DNA of 64,000 nt, from positions 124,001 to 188,000 of the forward strand of contig NZ_BDBZ01000036.1 in assembly GCF_001613245.1 (NCBI RefSeq), given 5' to 3'. Below, in pieces: positions 50,396 to 59,841 of the stretch. The DNA comes from Nocardia speluncae NBRC 108251. GTDB lineage: Bacteria; Actinomycetota; Actinomycetes; Mycobacteriales; Mycobacteriaceae. A program made the position numbers and the translations under genes. Positions within the stretch are counted from its first letter, which is position 1, and each line of letters begins with the position of its first letter. The notes beneath the pieces are model-generated. The model was not told the origin of the DNA and searched no databases. It saw nothing but the letters and a program-made list of their open reading frames with translations.

Positions 50396-51769
50396 GTGAG
50401 ACCGATGAGAACAGCCACCGTCCTGATAGCGGTGGCGTTACTCGCCACCGCCGGCTGCTCAGGCCGCAGTGGCAGCGAAACCGAGAGTCCCTCCTCCGGT
50501 GACAAGGTCGTGGCCGATTTCGGCGACCTGGCCGGTGTCTGCGGCGAGGGTGACGCCTCGGGCTCGCCCACCCAGGGTGTTACCGACAGCGAGATCACCG
50601 CCGGTGTCTTCACCGATGTCGGCTACTCCAAGAACCCCGAATTCGTCGATGCCGCGACAGTGTTCACCTCCTGGTGCAACGCGGCCGGTGGTATCAACGG
50701 TCGCACGATCACCACCGAAATCCACGATTCGAAGGTGATGGCGGTCCGGCAGAAGATGGTGGAAGCCTGCCGCACCGATTTCGCGCTCGTCGGCGGCGGC
50801 GCGGGACTGGACGGGCTCGGCGTGAAGGAACGGCTGGAATGCACCCTGCCGGACTTTCCCGCACAGATCTCCCAGCAGCCCAATCTCGGCACGGACCTGC
50901 AGGTGATCGCCTCGCAGAGCACCTACGCCCACTACGACCCCTACAACGCATCCCGTCAGTGGCTGACCAAAGAGGCGTATCCGGAATCGGCCGGGGCGAT
51001 CGGGATCATCAACGGCGACTCGCCGGTGACCAAGGTGCTCGGCGACAAGGCCGTCGAATCGCTGAACGCGATGGGCGCGAAGGTGGTCTACAACCAGCTG
51101 TATCCGGTGGGCGGGGTGACCGACTGGACACCCTACGCACAGGCGATCAAGAACAGCGGGGTGCGTGGCCTCATATTCATCGGTGAGGACGGGCCGCTGG
51201 CCAAACTCGAGGAGAAACTGACCTCGATGGATTACAAGCTCGACTGGATCGACCCCACCAACAACGCTTTCCGGCCCGATTACATCGAACTGCTGGGACG
51301 CTCGGCGAGCTTCCAGAACAATATCGTCGATCTCGGCGGGGTGGTGCCGCCGCAGCTGGCCGGCGAATCGCCCGCCGTGCAGCAGTTGCAGAAGCTGTAC
51401 GAGCAGTACGCGCCGGACGCGGTGATCAGTCTGCCCGCGATCCGCGCGTTCTCGGCCTGGCTGCTGTTCGCGAAAGCCGCGAGTGCCTGCGGCTCCGAAC
51501 TCACCCGCACCTGCGTGGTGGATACGGCGAAGAAGGAGACCGAATGGACCGGTGGCGGGCTGCACAGCCCGAACGATCTGGCCGCAGAAGACCCCGCGCC
51601 CAACTGCTTCAACGTCATGCAGGCCACACCCGAGGGCTGGACGGCACCCGAGTTCGGTGCGAACGAGGGCCTGTTCCGCTGCGGTACCCCGCCCTACCGG
51701 TACACCGGTGACTACGGCGAGCCGATGACGCTCGCCGATGTCGGCAAGACCATGGCGGACGTCGAGTAA
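50396..51769 (+). CDS. ABC transporter substrate-binding lipoprotein (branched-chain type)
   Basis: A 457-residue periplasmic-binding-protein-like lipoprotein. The lipobox is ATAGC (Cys about residue 21), then a Ser/Gly linker and a two-lobe type I domain starting GVTDSEITAGVFTD. Four further cysteines suggest disulfides. GTG 50396 is chosen for AAGGA 5 bases upstream; ATG 50405 is an alternative. It captures the growth substrate or a side-chain acid outside the membrane and hands it to the fused permease encoded 6 bases downstream. Live/HAAT-type importers in related actinobacteria serve bile acids and similar carboxylates; the ligand here is unproven. Confidence 0.85.
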   Translation: MRPMRTATVLIAVALLATAGCSGRSGSETESPSSGDKVVADFGDLAGVCGEGDASGSPTQGVTDSEITAGVFTDVGYSKNPEFVDAATVFTSWCNAAGGINGRTITTEIHDSKVMAVRQKMVEACRTDFALVGGGAGLDGLGVKERLECTLPDFPAQISQQPNLGTDLQVIASQSTYAHYDPYNASRQWLTKEAYPESAGAIGIINGDSPVTKVLGDKAVESLNAMGAKVVYNQLYPVGGVTDWTPYAQAIKNSGVRGLIFIGEDGPLAKLEEKLTSMDYKLDWIDPTNNAFRPDYIELLGRSASFQNNIVDLGGVVPPQLAGESPAVQQLQKLYEQYAPDAVISLPAIRAFSAWLLFAKAASACGSELTRTCVVDTAKKETEWTGGGLHSPNDLAAEDPAPNCFNVMQATPEGWTAPEFGANEGLFRCGTPPYRYTGDYGEPMTLADVGKTMADVE

Positions 51770-51775
51770 CCGACC

Positions 51776-53902
51776 ATGGATCAATTCCTCGCTTTCGGGA
51801 TCGTCGGGCTGAGCACCGCGGCCGTCTACGCCGTGATCGGCAGCGGCCTGGTGCTCACCCATACGACCACCGGAATCTTCAATTTCGCGCACGGCGCGGC
51901 CGGGATGATGGCCGCCTTCTCCTACTGGCAGCTCACGGCCGGCTGGGGTGTACCCGTACCGGTCGCCCTGGCGATCGTGCTGCTGGTGCTGGCACCGCTG
52001 TCCGGGCTACTCGTCGAACGAGCACTGCGGGCCGTGCAGGGATTGGGTGACGCGGAAAAACTGGTGATGACGGTCGCGCTGCTCAGCGGCCTCATCGCCA
52101 CCGCGCGCTGGATCTGGGATCCGATGCAAGCGCGCACGCTACCCACCTTCTTCGCCGATGCCGAACCGATCCGGCTCGGTGCCGCTACCGTCACCTGGCA
52201 TCAGGCATTGACCATGCTGGTGGCGATCGCGGTCGCAGTGGTGCTGCGGGTGCTGCTGTTCAACACCCGGACGGGTGCGGAAATGCGGGCCACCGTCGAC
52301 GACCGGGCCCTGGCCGGGCTCACCGGCGCCGATCCGGTCCGCGCCAACCGGGTCGCCTGGATCCTGGGTATCGAATTGGCCGCGGTGGGCGGCATTCTCA
52401 TCGCGCCCACGGTGTCACTGGACGCGTCCACGCTGTCGCTGCTGATCGTCAGCGCCTACACCGCGGCGATCTTCGGGCGGTTGCGCAGCCTGCCCATGAC
52501 CTTCCTCGGCGCGATCGTGGTGGGTCTGATGGAGAGCTATCTGACCGGGTATCTGCCGCAGAACGAATACCTGCCGGGCCTGCGGCTCGCCGCACCGGCG
52601 CTGCTGTTGTTCGCGGCGCTGCTGTTGTTCCCGCACGGGCGGTTACGCGGCCGCGACCGCAGACTGAGCCCGGTGCCCACACCGTCGCGTAGCGGTGCGG
52701 TGTTCTTCGCGGTGGTGATCGTGATCCTCGGTTCGATCGTCGCCACCACGCTCGGGGAAAGCGATCTGATCGCCTACGGGCCGATGTTCGCCTTCGGTGT
52801 CATCGCCTTGTCGTTCGTACCGCTGTCCGGGTACGCCGGTCAGATATCGCTGTGCCAGCTGAGCATGGCGGGTATCGGGGCGATCGCCTACGGGCAACTC
52901 GCACCGGACGGCGAACTGTGGGGTCTGCTCGCGGCTGTCGCGATCGCGGCGCTGGCGGGTACCTTGATTGCGCTTCCGGCACTACGCCTTTCGGGTGTGT
53001 ATCTGGCGCTGGGAACCGCGGCATTCGCAGTGGTGCTCGATCGGTGGATCTTCACCCTCCCGTCCTTCGACATCGCGGGTGTGGAGATCTCGTTCTTCGA
53101 TCAGGGTTCGGTGGAGGTGTTCGGGCCGAACCTGTTCGGGCTGCGCCTCGATACCGCCCAGAGCATCACCATATTCGCGGCGGTCTGCCTGGCGGTGGCC
53201 ACGCTCGGTGTGGCCGCCTTGCGGCGCGGCCGGTTCGGCCGCCGGCTCATCGCGTTACGCGACAGCGAAGCCGCCTACGCCACACTCGGCGGTAACCTGC
53301 TGCGAGCCAAGGTGGCGGTTTTCGCGTTGAGCGCCGGCCTGGCCGGGCTCGGTGGTGCGCTGTTCGGGATGCAGATGGGCTCGGTCACCCCCGAACAGTT
53401 CAATTTCGTGGCCGGTCTGCCGCTCTTCCTGGTGGCCGTGTTCGCCGGGCTCGGCGCGCTGGGCAACGGCCTGTTCGTGGGCGTCGCGCTCTACGGGCCG
53501 ATGCTCGCGATTCCGGTGCTGTTCCCCTCGACCGAGAACCTCATCCACGTCCTTCCGGCGCTGGCCGGTATCGCCTTCGGCGGCGGTGTGGTGAGCCACG
53601 GTGCGGTCGCCCGTATCCGGGAGGGATTCGAGGCGGCGATCCGCAACCGGGTGACCCTGGTGCTGATGGTCGCCGTACCGGTGGCGCTGTGGCTGGTGCG
53701 GCTGGCCGGAGTGATCGACGGCTGGATGTTCTTCTGGGGCTCGCTGCTCGCGGTGTTCGCGATCCGCATCCTGGCGAACAACCGCGAACAGCGCGCCGCC
53801 GCCGGAGAACCGGATGTGGCTGTCGAATGGTGGGGCGTGAAACGGCCGTGGCGGCCCGAGGACAAGGAGGTGCTCGATCATGCCATCACTGCTGGACGTT
53901 AG
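51776..53902 (+). CDS. Fused branched-chain-type ABC permease (LivH-LivM fusion)
   Basis: A 708-residue membrane protein joining two permease units. Residues ~1-290 are LivH-like (STAAVYAVIGSGLVLTH, GIFNFAHGAAGMMAAF); residues ~320-620 are LivM-like (SGYAGQISLCQLSMAGIGA, FGRRLIALRDSEAAYATLG, the EAA-type loop). Three more hydrophobic segments and a basic tail follow (~630-708). Together about 18-20 membrane helices make both halves of the pore from one gene. It ends inside the start of the livG-like gene (23-base overlap). Confidence 0.88.
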   Translation: MDQFLAFGIVGLSTAAVYAVIGSGLVLTHTTTGIFNFAHGAAGMMAAFSYWQLTAGWGVPVPVALAIVLLVLAPLSGLLVERALRAVQGLGDAEKLVMTVALLSGLIATARWIWDPMQARTLPTFFADAEPIRLGAATVTWHQALTMLVAIAVAVVLRVLLFNTRTGAEMRATVDDRALAGLTGADPVRANRVAWILGIELAAVGGILIAPTVSLDASTLSLLIVSAYTAAIFGRLRSLPMTFLGAIVVGLMESYLTGYLPQNEYLPGLRLAAPALLLFAALLLFPHGRLRGRDRRLSPVPTPSRSGAVFFAVVIVILGSIVATTLGESDLIAYGPMFAFGVIALSFVPLSGYAGQISLCQLSMAGIGAIAYGQLAPDGELWGLLAAVAIAALAGTLIALPALRLSGVYLALGTAAFAVVLDRWIFTLPSFDIAGVEISFFDQGSVEVFGPNLFGLRLDTAQSITIFAAVCLAVATLGVAALRRGRFGRRLIALRDSEAAYATLGGNLLRAKVAVFALSAGLAGLGGALFGMQMGSVTPEQFNFVAGLPLFLVAVFAGLGALGNGLFVGVALYGPMLAIPVLFPSTENLIHVLPALAGIAFGGGVVSHGAVARIREGFEAAIRNRVTLVLMVAVPVALWLVRLAGVIDGWMFFWGSLLAVFAIRILANNREQRAAAGEPDVAVEWWGVKRPWRPEDKEVLDHAITAGR

Positions 53903-54593
53903 CGATATCACCGTCACCTTCGGCGGCCGGCGCGCCCTCGACGGCGCCGGATTACAGGCCGAAGCGGGCGCGGTCACCGGATTGATCGGGCCGAACGGAG
54001 CCGGGAAGAGCACGCTGTTCGACGTGATCTGCGGATTGCGCCGGCCCGCGGGCGGTCGGGTCCTGTTGGCGGGCCGCGATATCACCCGGCTCGACCCGGC
54101 GCGCCGGGCCCGGCGCGGAATGGCGCGAACCTTCCAGCGGCTGGAACTCTTCGGCCGTCTCTCGGTGCGCGACAACCTGCTCGTCGCCGCGGAACTCGGC
54201 CCGCGGCGACGCCAGGCGGAGAAGGTCGTCGACGGGATCGTCGAGCGGTTGGGTCTCGGTGACCGCGCCGGTGATCTGGCCGATTCGCTGCCCACCGGGC
54301 TGGCGCGGCTGGTCGAGGTCGGTCGCGCTCTTGCGGTACGGCCCACCCTGCTGCTGCTCGACGAGCCCGCGGCCGGACAGGACAGTGCGGAAACGGATCG
54401 ATTCGCCGAACTGCTGCGTTCGGTGGCCGCGGACGGTACCGCGGTGGTGCTGGTCGAACACGATATGGGTCTGGTGATGAGCGTTTGTGACCAGGTTTAT
54501 GTCCTCGACCTCGGCAGTGTGATCGCCGGCGGACCACCCGAGGTGATCCGCCGCGACGAACAGGTCCTGGCGGCGTATCTGGGGGACTCGTGA
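53880..54593 (+). CDS. livG: ABC transporter ATP-binding protein (LivG-like)
   Basis: A 237-residue ATPase of the branched-chain importer type. Walker A GPNGAGKST (about 37), the LivG-like GMARTFQRLELF Q-loop (about 80), Walker B LLLLDEPAAG (about 160) and the H-loop VEHDM (about 197). The ABC signature is degenerate, LPTGLARLVE in place of LSxGQ(Q/R). It pairs with the LivF-like protein, whose start overlaps its stop by 4 bases, to drive the fused permease. Confidence 0.87.
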   Translation: MPSLLDVSDITVTFGGRRALDGAGLQAEAGAVTGLIGPNGAGKSTLFDVICGLRRPAGGRVLLAGRDITRLDPARRARRGMARTFQRLELFGRLSVRDNLLVAAELGPRRRQAEKVVDGIVERLGLGDRAGDLADSLPTGLARLVEVGRALAVRPTLLLLDEPAAGQDSAETDRFAELLRSVAADGTAVVLVEHDMGLVMSVCDQVYVLDLGSVIAGGPPEVIRRDEQVLAAYLGDS

Positions 54594-55297
54594 CCGCACT
54601 CCTCGAATTGACCGCAATCCGCGCCGCCTACGACGCGATCACCGTCCTGCACGGTGTCGACCTGAGTGTGCGGGCCGGGGAAGTGGTCGCGCTGCTGGGA
54701 CCCAACGGCGCCGGAAAAACCACCACGCTGAAGGTGGCGGCCGGGGTGCATCCGATCGCCGACGGCGAACTCCGGCTCGGCGGGCGCACAGTCAACGGAG
54801 CCGACCCGCGCGACCTCGCCCGCGCCGGTGTCTGCCTGATCCCCGAGGGCCGGGGCATCTTCCCCAACCTCACCGTCCGCGACAACCTGCTGATGATGTC
54901 GTTCACCGGCCGCCCGGTCGCCGAGATCGAAGATATCGCGTTCGCGCGGTTTCCGATCCTGGCGCAGCGGGCCGGGCAGACCGCGGGCACGCTCTCCGGC
55001 GGCGAACAGCAGATGCTGGCATTGGCCCGCGGCCTGGTCACCGACCCGGCCGTGCTGCTGCTCGACGAACTGTCGATGGGACTCGCGCCGCTGGTCGTGG
55101 GACGGCTCTACGAACAGGTCGCCGAAATCGCCCGCCAGGGTGTGGCGGTACTGATCGTCGAGCAGTTCGCCGCCGCGGTACTCGATATCGCCGATACCGC
55201 CGCGGTACTGGTCCGCGGCCGCATCGAACATCAGGGCCCGCCCGATCTCGGGCTCCGTAATCAATTGGCCACTCTCTATCTAGGAAGTCCCTCATGA
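54590..55297 (+). CDS. livF: ABC transporter ATP-binding protein (LivF-like)
   Basis: A 235-residue ATPase. Walker A GPNGAGKTT (about 38), PEGRGIFPNLTVRDNL (about 85, typical of LivF), signature LSGGEQQMLALARGL (about 135), Walker B LLLDELSMGLAP (about 157) and VEQF in place of the usual H-loop VEQN. GTG 54590 overlaps the livG-like stop. The gene ends with a 4-base overlap with the next gene. Confidence 0.88.
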   Translation: MTALLELTAIRAAYDAITVLHGVDLSVRAGEVVALLGPNGAGKTTTLKVAAGVHPIADGELRLGGRTVNGADPRDLARAGVCLIPEGRGIFPNLTVRDNLLMMSFTGRPVAEIEDIAFARFPILAQRAGQTAGTLSGGEQQMLALARGLVTDPAVLLLDELSMGLAPLVVGRLYEQVAEIARQGVAVLIVEQFAAAVLDIADTAAVLVRGRIEHQGPPDLGLRNQLATLYLGSPS

Positions 55298-55671
55298 CCG
55301 AATCCACACGCGCGGACCGCTTCGTCGCCGAACTCGCGGAGCTGAAGATCCCCGACCCCGCTGCGGGCCGCGGTGGTCTGTGGCTGCGGGTCGGTGTCGC
55401 CCTGCTCATCCTGGGCCCGGTGGTGATCGTGCTCGGCTATCTGATGTCCAACAACACCTCCGACGCACTGGTGCAGCGCGACGCGATCATCATCGCCCTG
55501 GCCGGTGTCGCGGTGAGCATCGTGGGCGCGACGCTGTTCCTGCGATATTCGCTGACCGGGGTGCTGCGGTACTGGATGGCGCGGCAGTCGTATGACCTGG
55601 CCCAGCTCGCCGGCCGTCTGCCCGGTGGGCCGGGCCAGGAACTCGGGGAGGTCGCAGTGCCACAGCGGTGA
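55294..55671 (+). CDS. Small two-helix membrane protein in transporter operon
   Basis: An unrecognised 125-residue protein with two membrane helices (about 31-50 and 63-83), a polar N-terminus and a hydrophilic C-terminal tail. The ATG overlaps the LivF-like stop by 4 bases, so it is made together with the transporter and may be an accessory subunit. No family could be named. Confidence 0.7.
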   Translation: MTESTRADRFVAELAELKIPDPAAGRGGLWLRVGVALLILGPVVIVLGYLMSNNTSDALVQRDAIIIALAGVAVSIVGATLFLRYSLTGVLRYWMARQSYDLAQLAGRLPGGPGQELGEVAVPQR

Positions 55672-55806
55672 ACACCGGCGGTGGTGCCTGCCCGGTCCGG
55701 CGGCGATGAACCTACGCCAGGTGGGTCGATGTGAATGACGGCGGTGGCCTGCTCGAATGCGAACAGGCGCTCCCCGGCCGCACGGCGGCGAACGAGAGGA
55801 GTTGAT

Positions 55807-56985
55807 GTGTCCGACGGTATGAGTTTCGAACTGTCCGAGGATCAGCGGCTGATCCGGGATTCGGTGGCCGAACTGGCCCGCAAATTCGACGATCAGTACT
55901 GGATGGAAAAAGACCGGGATCACCAGTTCCCCACCGAGTTCTATCGCGCCGTCGCCGACGGCGGCTGGCTGGGTATCTGCATCCCCGAGGAGTACGGCGG
56001 GAACGGCCTCGGGATCACCGAGGCTTCGATCCTGGCCGAGCAGGTCTCGCGGTCCGGCGGGGGCATGAACGCCGCCACCGCGATTCACCTGTCCCTGTTC
56101 GGTATGCAGCCGGTGATCGTGCACGGTTCGGACGAACTGAAACAGCGCACCCTGCCGCGGGTCGCGCGTGGTGAACTGCACGTCTGCTTCGGCGTCACCG
56201 AACCCGGCGCGGGCCTGGACACCAGCCGGATCACCACCTTCGCCCGCCGCGACGGCGACCACTACGTGGTCAACGGCCGCAAGGTATGGATCTCCAAAGC
56301 GCTGGAATCCGAGAAGATCCTGCTGCTCACCCGCACCCAGAAGTACGACGACGTCGAGAAGAAGACCAGCGGTATGACGCTGTTCCTCACCGATCTCGAC
56401 CGCGACCACGTCGATATCCGGCCGATTCCGAAGATGGGCCGCAATGCGGTCTCGTCGAACGAATTGTTCATCGACGATCTGCGGATCCCGGTGAAAGACA
56501 GGGTCGGTGAGGAGGGCCGCGGATTCGAATATCTGCTCGACGGCCTGAATCCCGAGCGGATGCTGATCGCGGCCGAAGCGCTCGGGATCGGGCGGGTCGC
56601 GTTGGATCGCGCGGTGCGCTACGCGAACGAGCGCGAAGTTTTCGGGCGGCCCATCGGCAAGAACCAGGGAATCCAGTTCCCGCTGGCCGATTCGCTGGCC
56701 CGGCTGGACGCGGCAGAACTGGTGCTGCGGAAAGCGACCTGGTTGTACGACCAGGGTAAACCCTGCGGCCGGGAGGCCAATACTGCCAAATATTTGTGCG
56801 CCGAAGCCGGTTTCGAGGCCGCCGACCGCGCGATGCAGACGCACGGCGGTATGGGGTATTCGGAGGAGTATCACATCTCCCGGTACTTCCGGGAGTCACG
56901 CGTGATGCGGATCGCGCCGATCAGTCAGGAAATGATCCTCAATTATCTGGGGTCGCACGTGTTGGGAATGCCGAGGAGTTACTGA
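55807..56985 (+). CDS. Acyl-CoA dehydrogenase
   Basis: A 392-residue dehydrogenase of full length. Motifs: CIPEEYGGNGLG (about 58), CFGVTEPGAGLDTSRITT (about 128, with Leu in place of the usual Ser), VNGRKVWISKA, and THGGMGYSEEYHISRYFR (about 350), where the Glu pair may give the catalytic base; the C-terminus has APISQEM in place of GTSE. GTG 55807 has GAGAGGAG 5 bases upstream. It starts a four-gene block coupled by 1-4 base overlaps (dehydrogenase, SDR, CoA transferase, hydratase). Confidence 0.86.
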   Translation: MSDGMSFELSEDQRLIRDSVAELARKFDDQYWMEKDRDHQFPTEFYRAVADGGWLGICIPEEYGGNGLGITEASILAEQVSRSGGGMNAATAIHLSLFGMQPVIVHGSDELKQRTLPRVARGELHVCFGVTEPGAGLDTSRITTFARRDGDHYVVNGRKVWISKALESEKILLLTRTQKYDDVEKKTSGMTLFLTDLDRDHVDIRPIPKMGRNAVSSNELFIDDLRIPVKDRVGEEGRGFEYLLDGLNPERMLIAAEALGIGRVALDRAVRYANEREVFGRPIGKNQGIQFPLADSLARLDAAELVLRKATWLYDQGKPCGREANTAKYLCAEAGFEAADRAMQTHGGMGYSEEYHISRYFRESRVMRIAPISQEMILNYLGSHVLGMPRSY

Positions 56986-57752
56986 TGGCAGCGAAGAACG
57001 GACTATTCGATCTGACCGGCCGCGCGGCGCTGGTCACCGGTGCCGCCGGCGGTATCGGTTCGGCCGTGGCGCGGGCACTGGCCGCCCACGGTGCGGCGGT
57101 ACTGGTCACCGATCTCGACGGCGCCGCGGCGGGAACGGTCGCGGAGAAGATCACCGCCGACGGCGGTACCGCGCGGGCCTGCGCGCTGAATGTCGCGGAC
57201 CCGGAATCCGCGGTCGCGGCCGCCGAACAGGCCGCCGAACTGGGTGGCGGGAAAGTGCATATCGTAGTGAACAATGCCGGGATCACCGCGCCGGCCATGT
57301 TCCCGAAAACGACCCCGGAATCGATGCGCAAGATCTTCGATGTGCATGTGCTGGGAACCTTCAACTGCAGTCAGGCTGCACTGCCGTACCTCGCCACGGA
57401 CGGCACGGGGCGCATCATCAATGTCACCTCCTCGGCGGGGCTCACCGGGACTTTGGGGCAGGTGAATTATTCCGCCGCCAAGGCCGGGATCATCGGGGTC
57501 ACCAAATCGCTGGCCCGCGAACTCGCCCGCAAGAACATCCTGGTGAACGCGCTGGCACCGCTGGCTGCCACGCCGATGACCGAAACCATCCGCACCGACG
57601 AGAAATTCGCGGAACAGATGATCAACCGCATCCCGCTGCGCCGCTGGGCCGAACCCGACGAAGTGGCCGGGGCATTCGTGTTCCTGGCCTCCGATGCGGC
57701 GTCCTTCGTCACCGGCCAGGTGCTGCCGGTCGACGGCGGCATGGTGATCTGA
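56985..57752 (+). CDS. Short-chain dehydrogenase/reductase (FabG-like)
   Basis: A 255-residue classical SDR. GAAGGIG (about 19), Asp after strand two (TDLDG, NAD preference), NNAG (about 93), Ser in TSSAGLTG and Tyr-x3-Lys in YSAAK (about 160), and the C-terminal PVDGGMVI. Probably oxidises a 3-hydroxyacyl-CoA or ring alcohol. The ATG overlaps the previous stop by one base (TGATG), and the stop overlaps the CoA-transferase start in the same way. Confidence 0.87.
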   Translation: MAAKNGLFDLTGRAALVTGAAGGIGSAVARALAAHGAAVLVTDLDGAAAGTVAEKITADGGTARACALNVADPESAVAAAEQAAELGGGKVHIVVNNAGITAPAMFPKTTPESMRKIFDVHVLGTFNCSQAALPYLATDGTGRIINVTSSAGLTGTLGQVNYSAAKAGIIGVTKSLARELARKNILVNALAPLAATPMTETIRTDEKFAEQMINRIPLRRWAEPDEVAGAFVFLASDAASFVTGQVLPVDGGMVI

Positions 57753-58987
57753 TGCAGCCCGCCGGTCCGCTGGCCGGGGTGCTGGTGGTGGCGCTGGAAC
57801 AGGCCGTTTCGGCGCCCATGTGCACCCGTACACTCGCCGACTTCGGGGCTCGGGTGATCAAGGTGGAGAACCCGGCGGGCGGGGATTTCGCCCGGCACTA
57901 CGACGATGTGGTGGCGGGGCAGGCCGCGCATTTCGTGTGGGTGAACCGAGGCAAGGAATCGGTGACCCTGGACCTGAAATCCGAACGCGGCCTCCAGATC
58001 CTGCACGAGCTGCTCGCCCGCGCCGATGTCCTGGTATCGAACCTCGCGCCCGGGGCCACCGCTCGCCTCGGCGTGGACCGGGCCGCACTCGCCGAACGGT
58101 ATCCTCGGCTGATCGCCCTGGAAATCGACGGCTTCGGTGCCGGGGGGCCGCTCTCGCACAAACGCGCCTACGATCTGCTCGTCCAGGCCGAGTCCGGAGT
58201 GTGCGCGGTGACCGGCCGGCCCGGCGAACCCGCGAAACCGGGGCCGGCGGTGGCCGATGTGACCACGGGATTGTATGCGGCGCTGTCGATCCTGGCGACC
58301 CTGTGCGGGCGCTACCGCGACACCGGCCCGGCCGGCGGCGCCATCAGCCTCAGCCTGTTCGACACGATGGCCGAGATGATGGGTTATCACCTGAACTACA
58401 CGCGGCATTGCGGTGTCGAACAGCAGCCGCTCGGGATGAGTTCCCCCGCGGTCGCCCCGTACGGCGCCTACCCCACGGGCGACCGGCAGACGGTCGTCCT
58501 GGGCACCACCAACGACCGCGAATGGCAACGGCTTGCGCGCGATGTCCTCGGCCGGCCCGATCTGGCCGAGGACTACCGGTTCGGCACGAATTCGGATCGG
58601 GTAAGGCATCGCCGGGACCTCGACGAAGCGATCGGCGCCTGGTGTGCCGGACACACCCTCGCCGAGGTGCAGAAGGCCGCCGACGACGCCGGAATCGGGA
58701 ACTCCCGCTACAACACCACCACCGACGTTCTCGACCACCCGCAGCTTTCCGCCCGCGATCGCTGGCGCGAGATCGACAGTCCCGGCGGACCGATCCCGGC
58801 GCTGCTACCGCCGGCCGTAGTCGACGGTTTCGAACCGCCGATGGGGGCGGTACCGGGACTCGGCGAACACACCGACGCGGTGCTGGAGGAGCTGGGCCGG
58901 ACAGCGGCGCATATCGCCGAATTGCGGGTGGCGAAGGTGATCGGTCCCGAATACCGCGCCGCGGCGGCCGATCGGAATCAGTCGTGA
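57752..58987 (+). CDS. CaiB/BaiF-type (family III) CoA transferase
   Basis: A 411-residue CoA transferase that would move CoA from one thioester to the free-acid substrate without ATP. Family features: VVALEQAVSAPMCTRTLADFGARVIKVE at the N-terminus, NRGKESVTLDLK (about 65), DGFGAGGPLSHKRAYDLL (about 125), where the catalytic Asp is that of YDLL, and the LGTTNDREW region. It offers a second route to CoA activation besides the ligase. It is coupled on both sides by 1- and 4-base overlaps. Confidence 0.87.
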   Translation: MQPAGPLAGVLVVALEQAVSAPMCTRTLADFGARVIKVENPAGGDFARHYDDVVAGQAAHFVWVNRGKESVTLDLKSERGLQILHELLARADVLVSNLAPGATARLGVDRAALAERYPRLIALEIDGFGAGGPLSHKRAYDLLVQAESGVCAVTGRPGEPAKPGPAVADVTTGLYAALSILATLCGRYRDTGPAGGAISLSLFDTMAEMMGYHLNYTRHCGVEQQPLGMSSPAVAPYGAYPTGDRQTVVLGTTNDREWQRLARDVLGRPDLAEDYRFGTNSDRVRHRRDLDEAIGAWCAGHTLAEVQKAADDAGIGNSRYNTTTDVLDHPQLSARDRWREIDSPGGPIPALLPPAVVDGFEPPMGAVPGLGEHTDAVLEELGRTAAHIAELRVAKVIGPEYRAAAADRNQS

Positions 58988-59841
58988 ACGCCGTAGCCGA
59001 CGGCGCCGGTGAACTGCTCGTCGCCGACCGCGACGGCATCCGGACCGTCACTCTCAACCGTCCCCATCGCAAGAACGCGATGACCTGGGCCATATGGCGT
59101 GAGCTGGCGGATGTCCTACGCGATACCGGTATGGATCGGTCGGTGCGCGCCCTGGTGCTCACCGGTGCGGGCGGTGCCTTCTGCTCGGGCGCCGATATCT
59201 CGGTGCCCGATGCCCGGCACCCGATGGACAAGATGCGGATCTTCAGCGATCTGGCACTGCAACTGCACGAACTGCCGACCCCGACCATCGCCAAGGTGAC
59301 CGGGGTGGCGGTCGGCGCCGGCTGGAATCTGGCACTGGGCTGCGATCTGGTGGTGGCCACCCCGGACGCGACATTCGCGCAGATCTTCGCCCGGCGCGGC
59401 CTCTCGCTCGACCTGGGCGGCTCTTGGCTGCTGCCGAAACTGGTCGGGTTACAGCAGGCGAAACGCCTCGCTCTGCTGGCCGAAACCATCGACGCCGCCC
59501 GCGCCGAAACGCTCGGGTTGGTCACCTGGATCGTCGCCGCCGACGAGATCGACGGGTTCACCGATGATCTCGCCGCCCGGCTGGCGGCCGGACCGCCGGT
59601 CGCGCTCGCGCAGACGAAAGCACTGCTCAACGAAGGTGCCGACGCCACGCTTCGGGAGGCGCTCGCAGGTGAATCCCGAGCCCAAGGTGTCAATTTCGCC
59701 ACCGCCGACGCACCCGAGGCTTACACCGCCTTTGCCGAGAAACGCGCACCCCGGTTCACCGGAGCATGGTCTCTGCCGCCCGCCGGGAACAGTCGTCACG
59801 CGGAGGGGTCGAAGGCTGTCGGGAGCCGAGAGCATGAGTAG
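58984..59841 (+). CDS. Enoyl-CoA hydratase/isomerase family protein
   Basis: A 285-residue crotonase-fold enzyme. GAGGAFCSGADIS (about 58) and TGVAVGAGWNLALGCDLV (about 100) form the oxyanion hole; ARRGLSLDLGGSWLLPKLVG (about 138) resembles the Asp-type active site of PaaG-like isomerases. The C-terminus extends ~20 residues beyond the usual end. GTG 58984 overlaps the CoA-transferase stop (GTGA). Final gene of the four-gene coupled block. Confidence 0.83.
   Translation: MNAVADGAGELLVADRDGIRTVTLNRPHRKNAMTWAIWRELADVLRDTGMDRSVRALVLTGAGGAFCSGADISVPDARHPMDKMRIFSDLALQLHELPTPTIAKVTGVAVGAGWNLALGCDLVVATPDATFAQIFARRGLSLDLGGSWLLPKLVGLQQAKRLALLAETIDAARAETLGLVTWIVAADEIDGFTDDLAARLAAGPPVALAQTKALLNEGADATLREALAGESRAQGVNFATADAPEAYTAFAEKRAPRFTGAWSLPPAGNSRHAEGSKAVGSREHE

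Noticed and set aside
50459..51892. 477-codon minus-strand frame opposite the ABC binding protein
   Set aside because: Shadow of the substrate-binding gene; no ribosome binding site and no family features.
57820..59841. 673-codon frame that would fuse upstream sequence to the hydratase
   Set aside because: Its first 388 codons overlap the CoA transferase in another frame and are Arg-rich nonsense; the real gene starts at GTG 58984.
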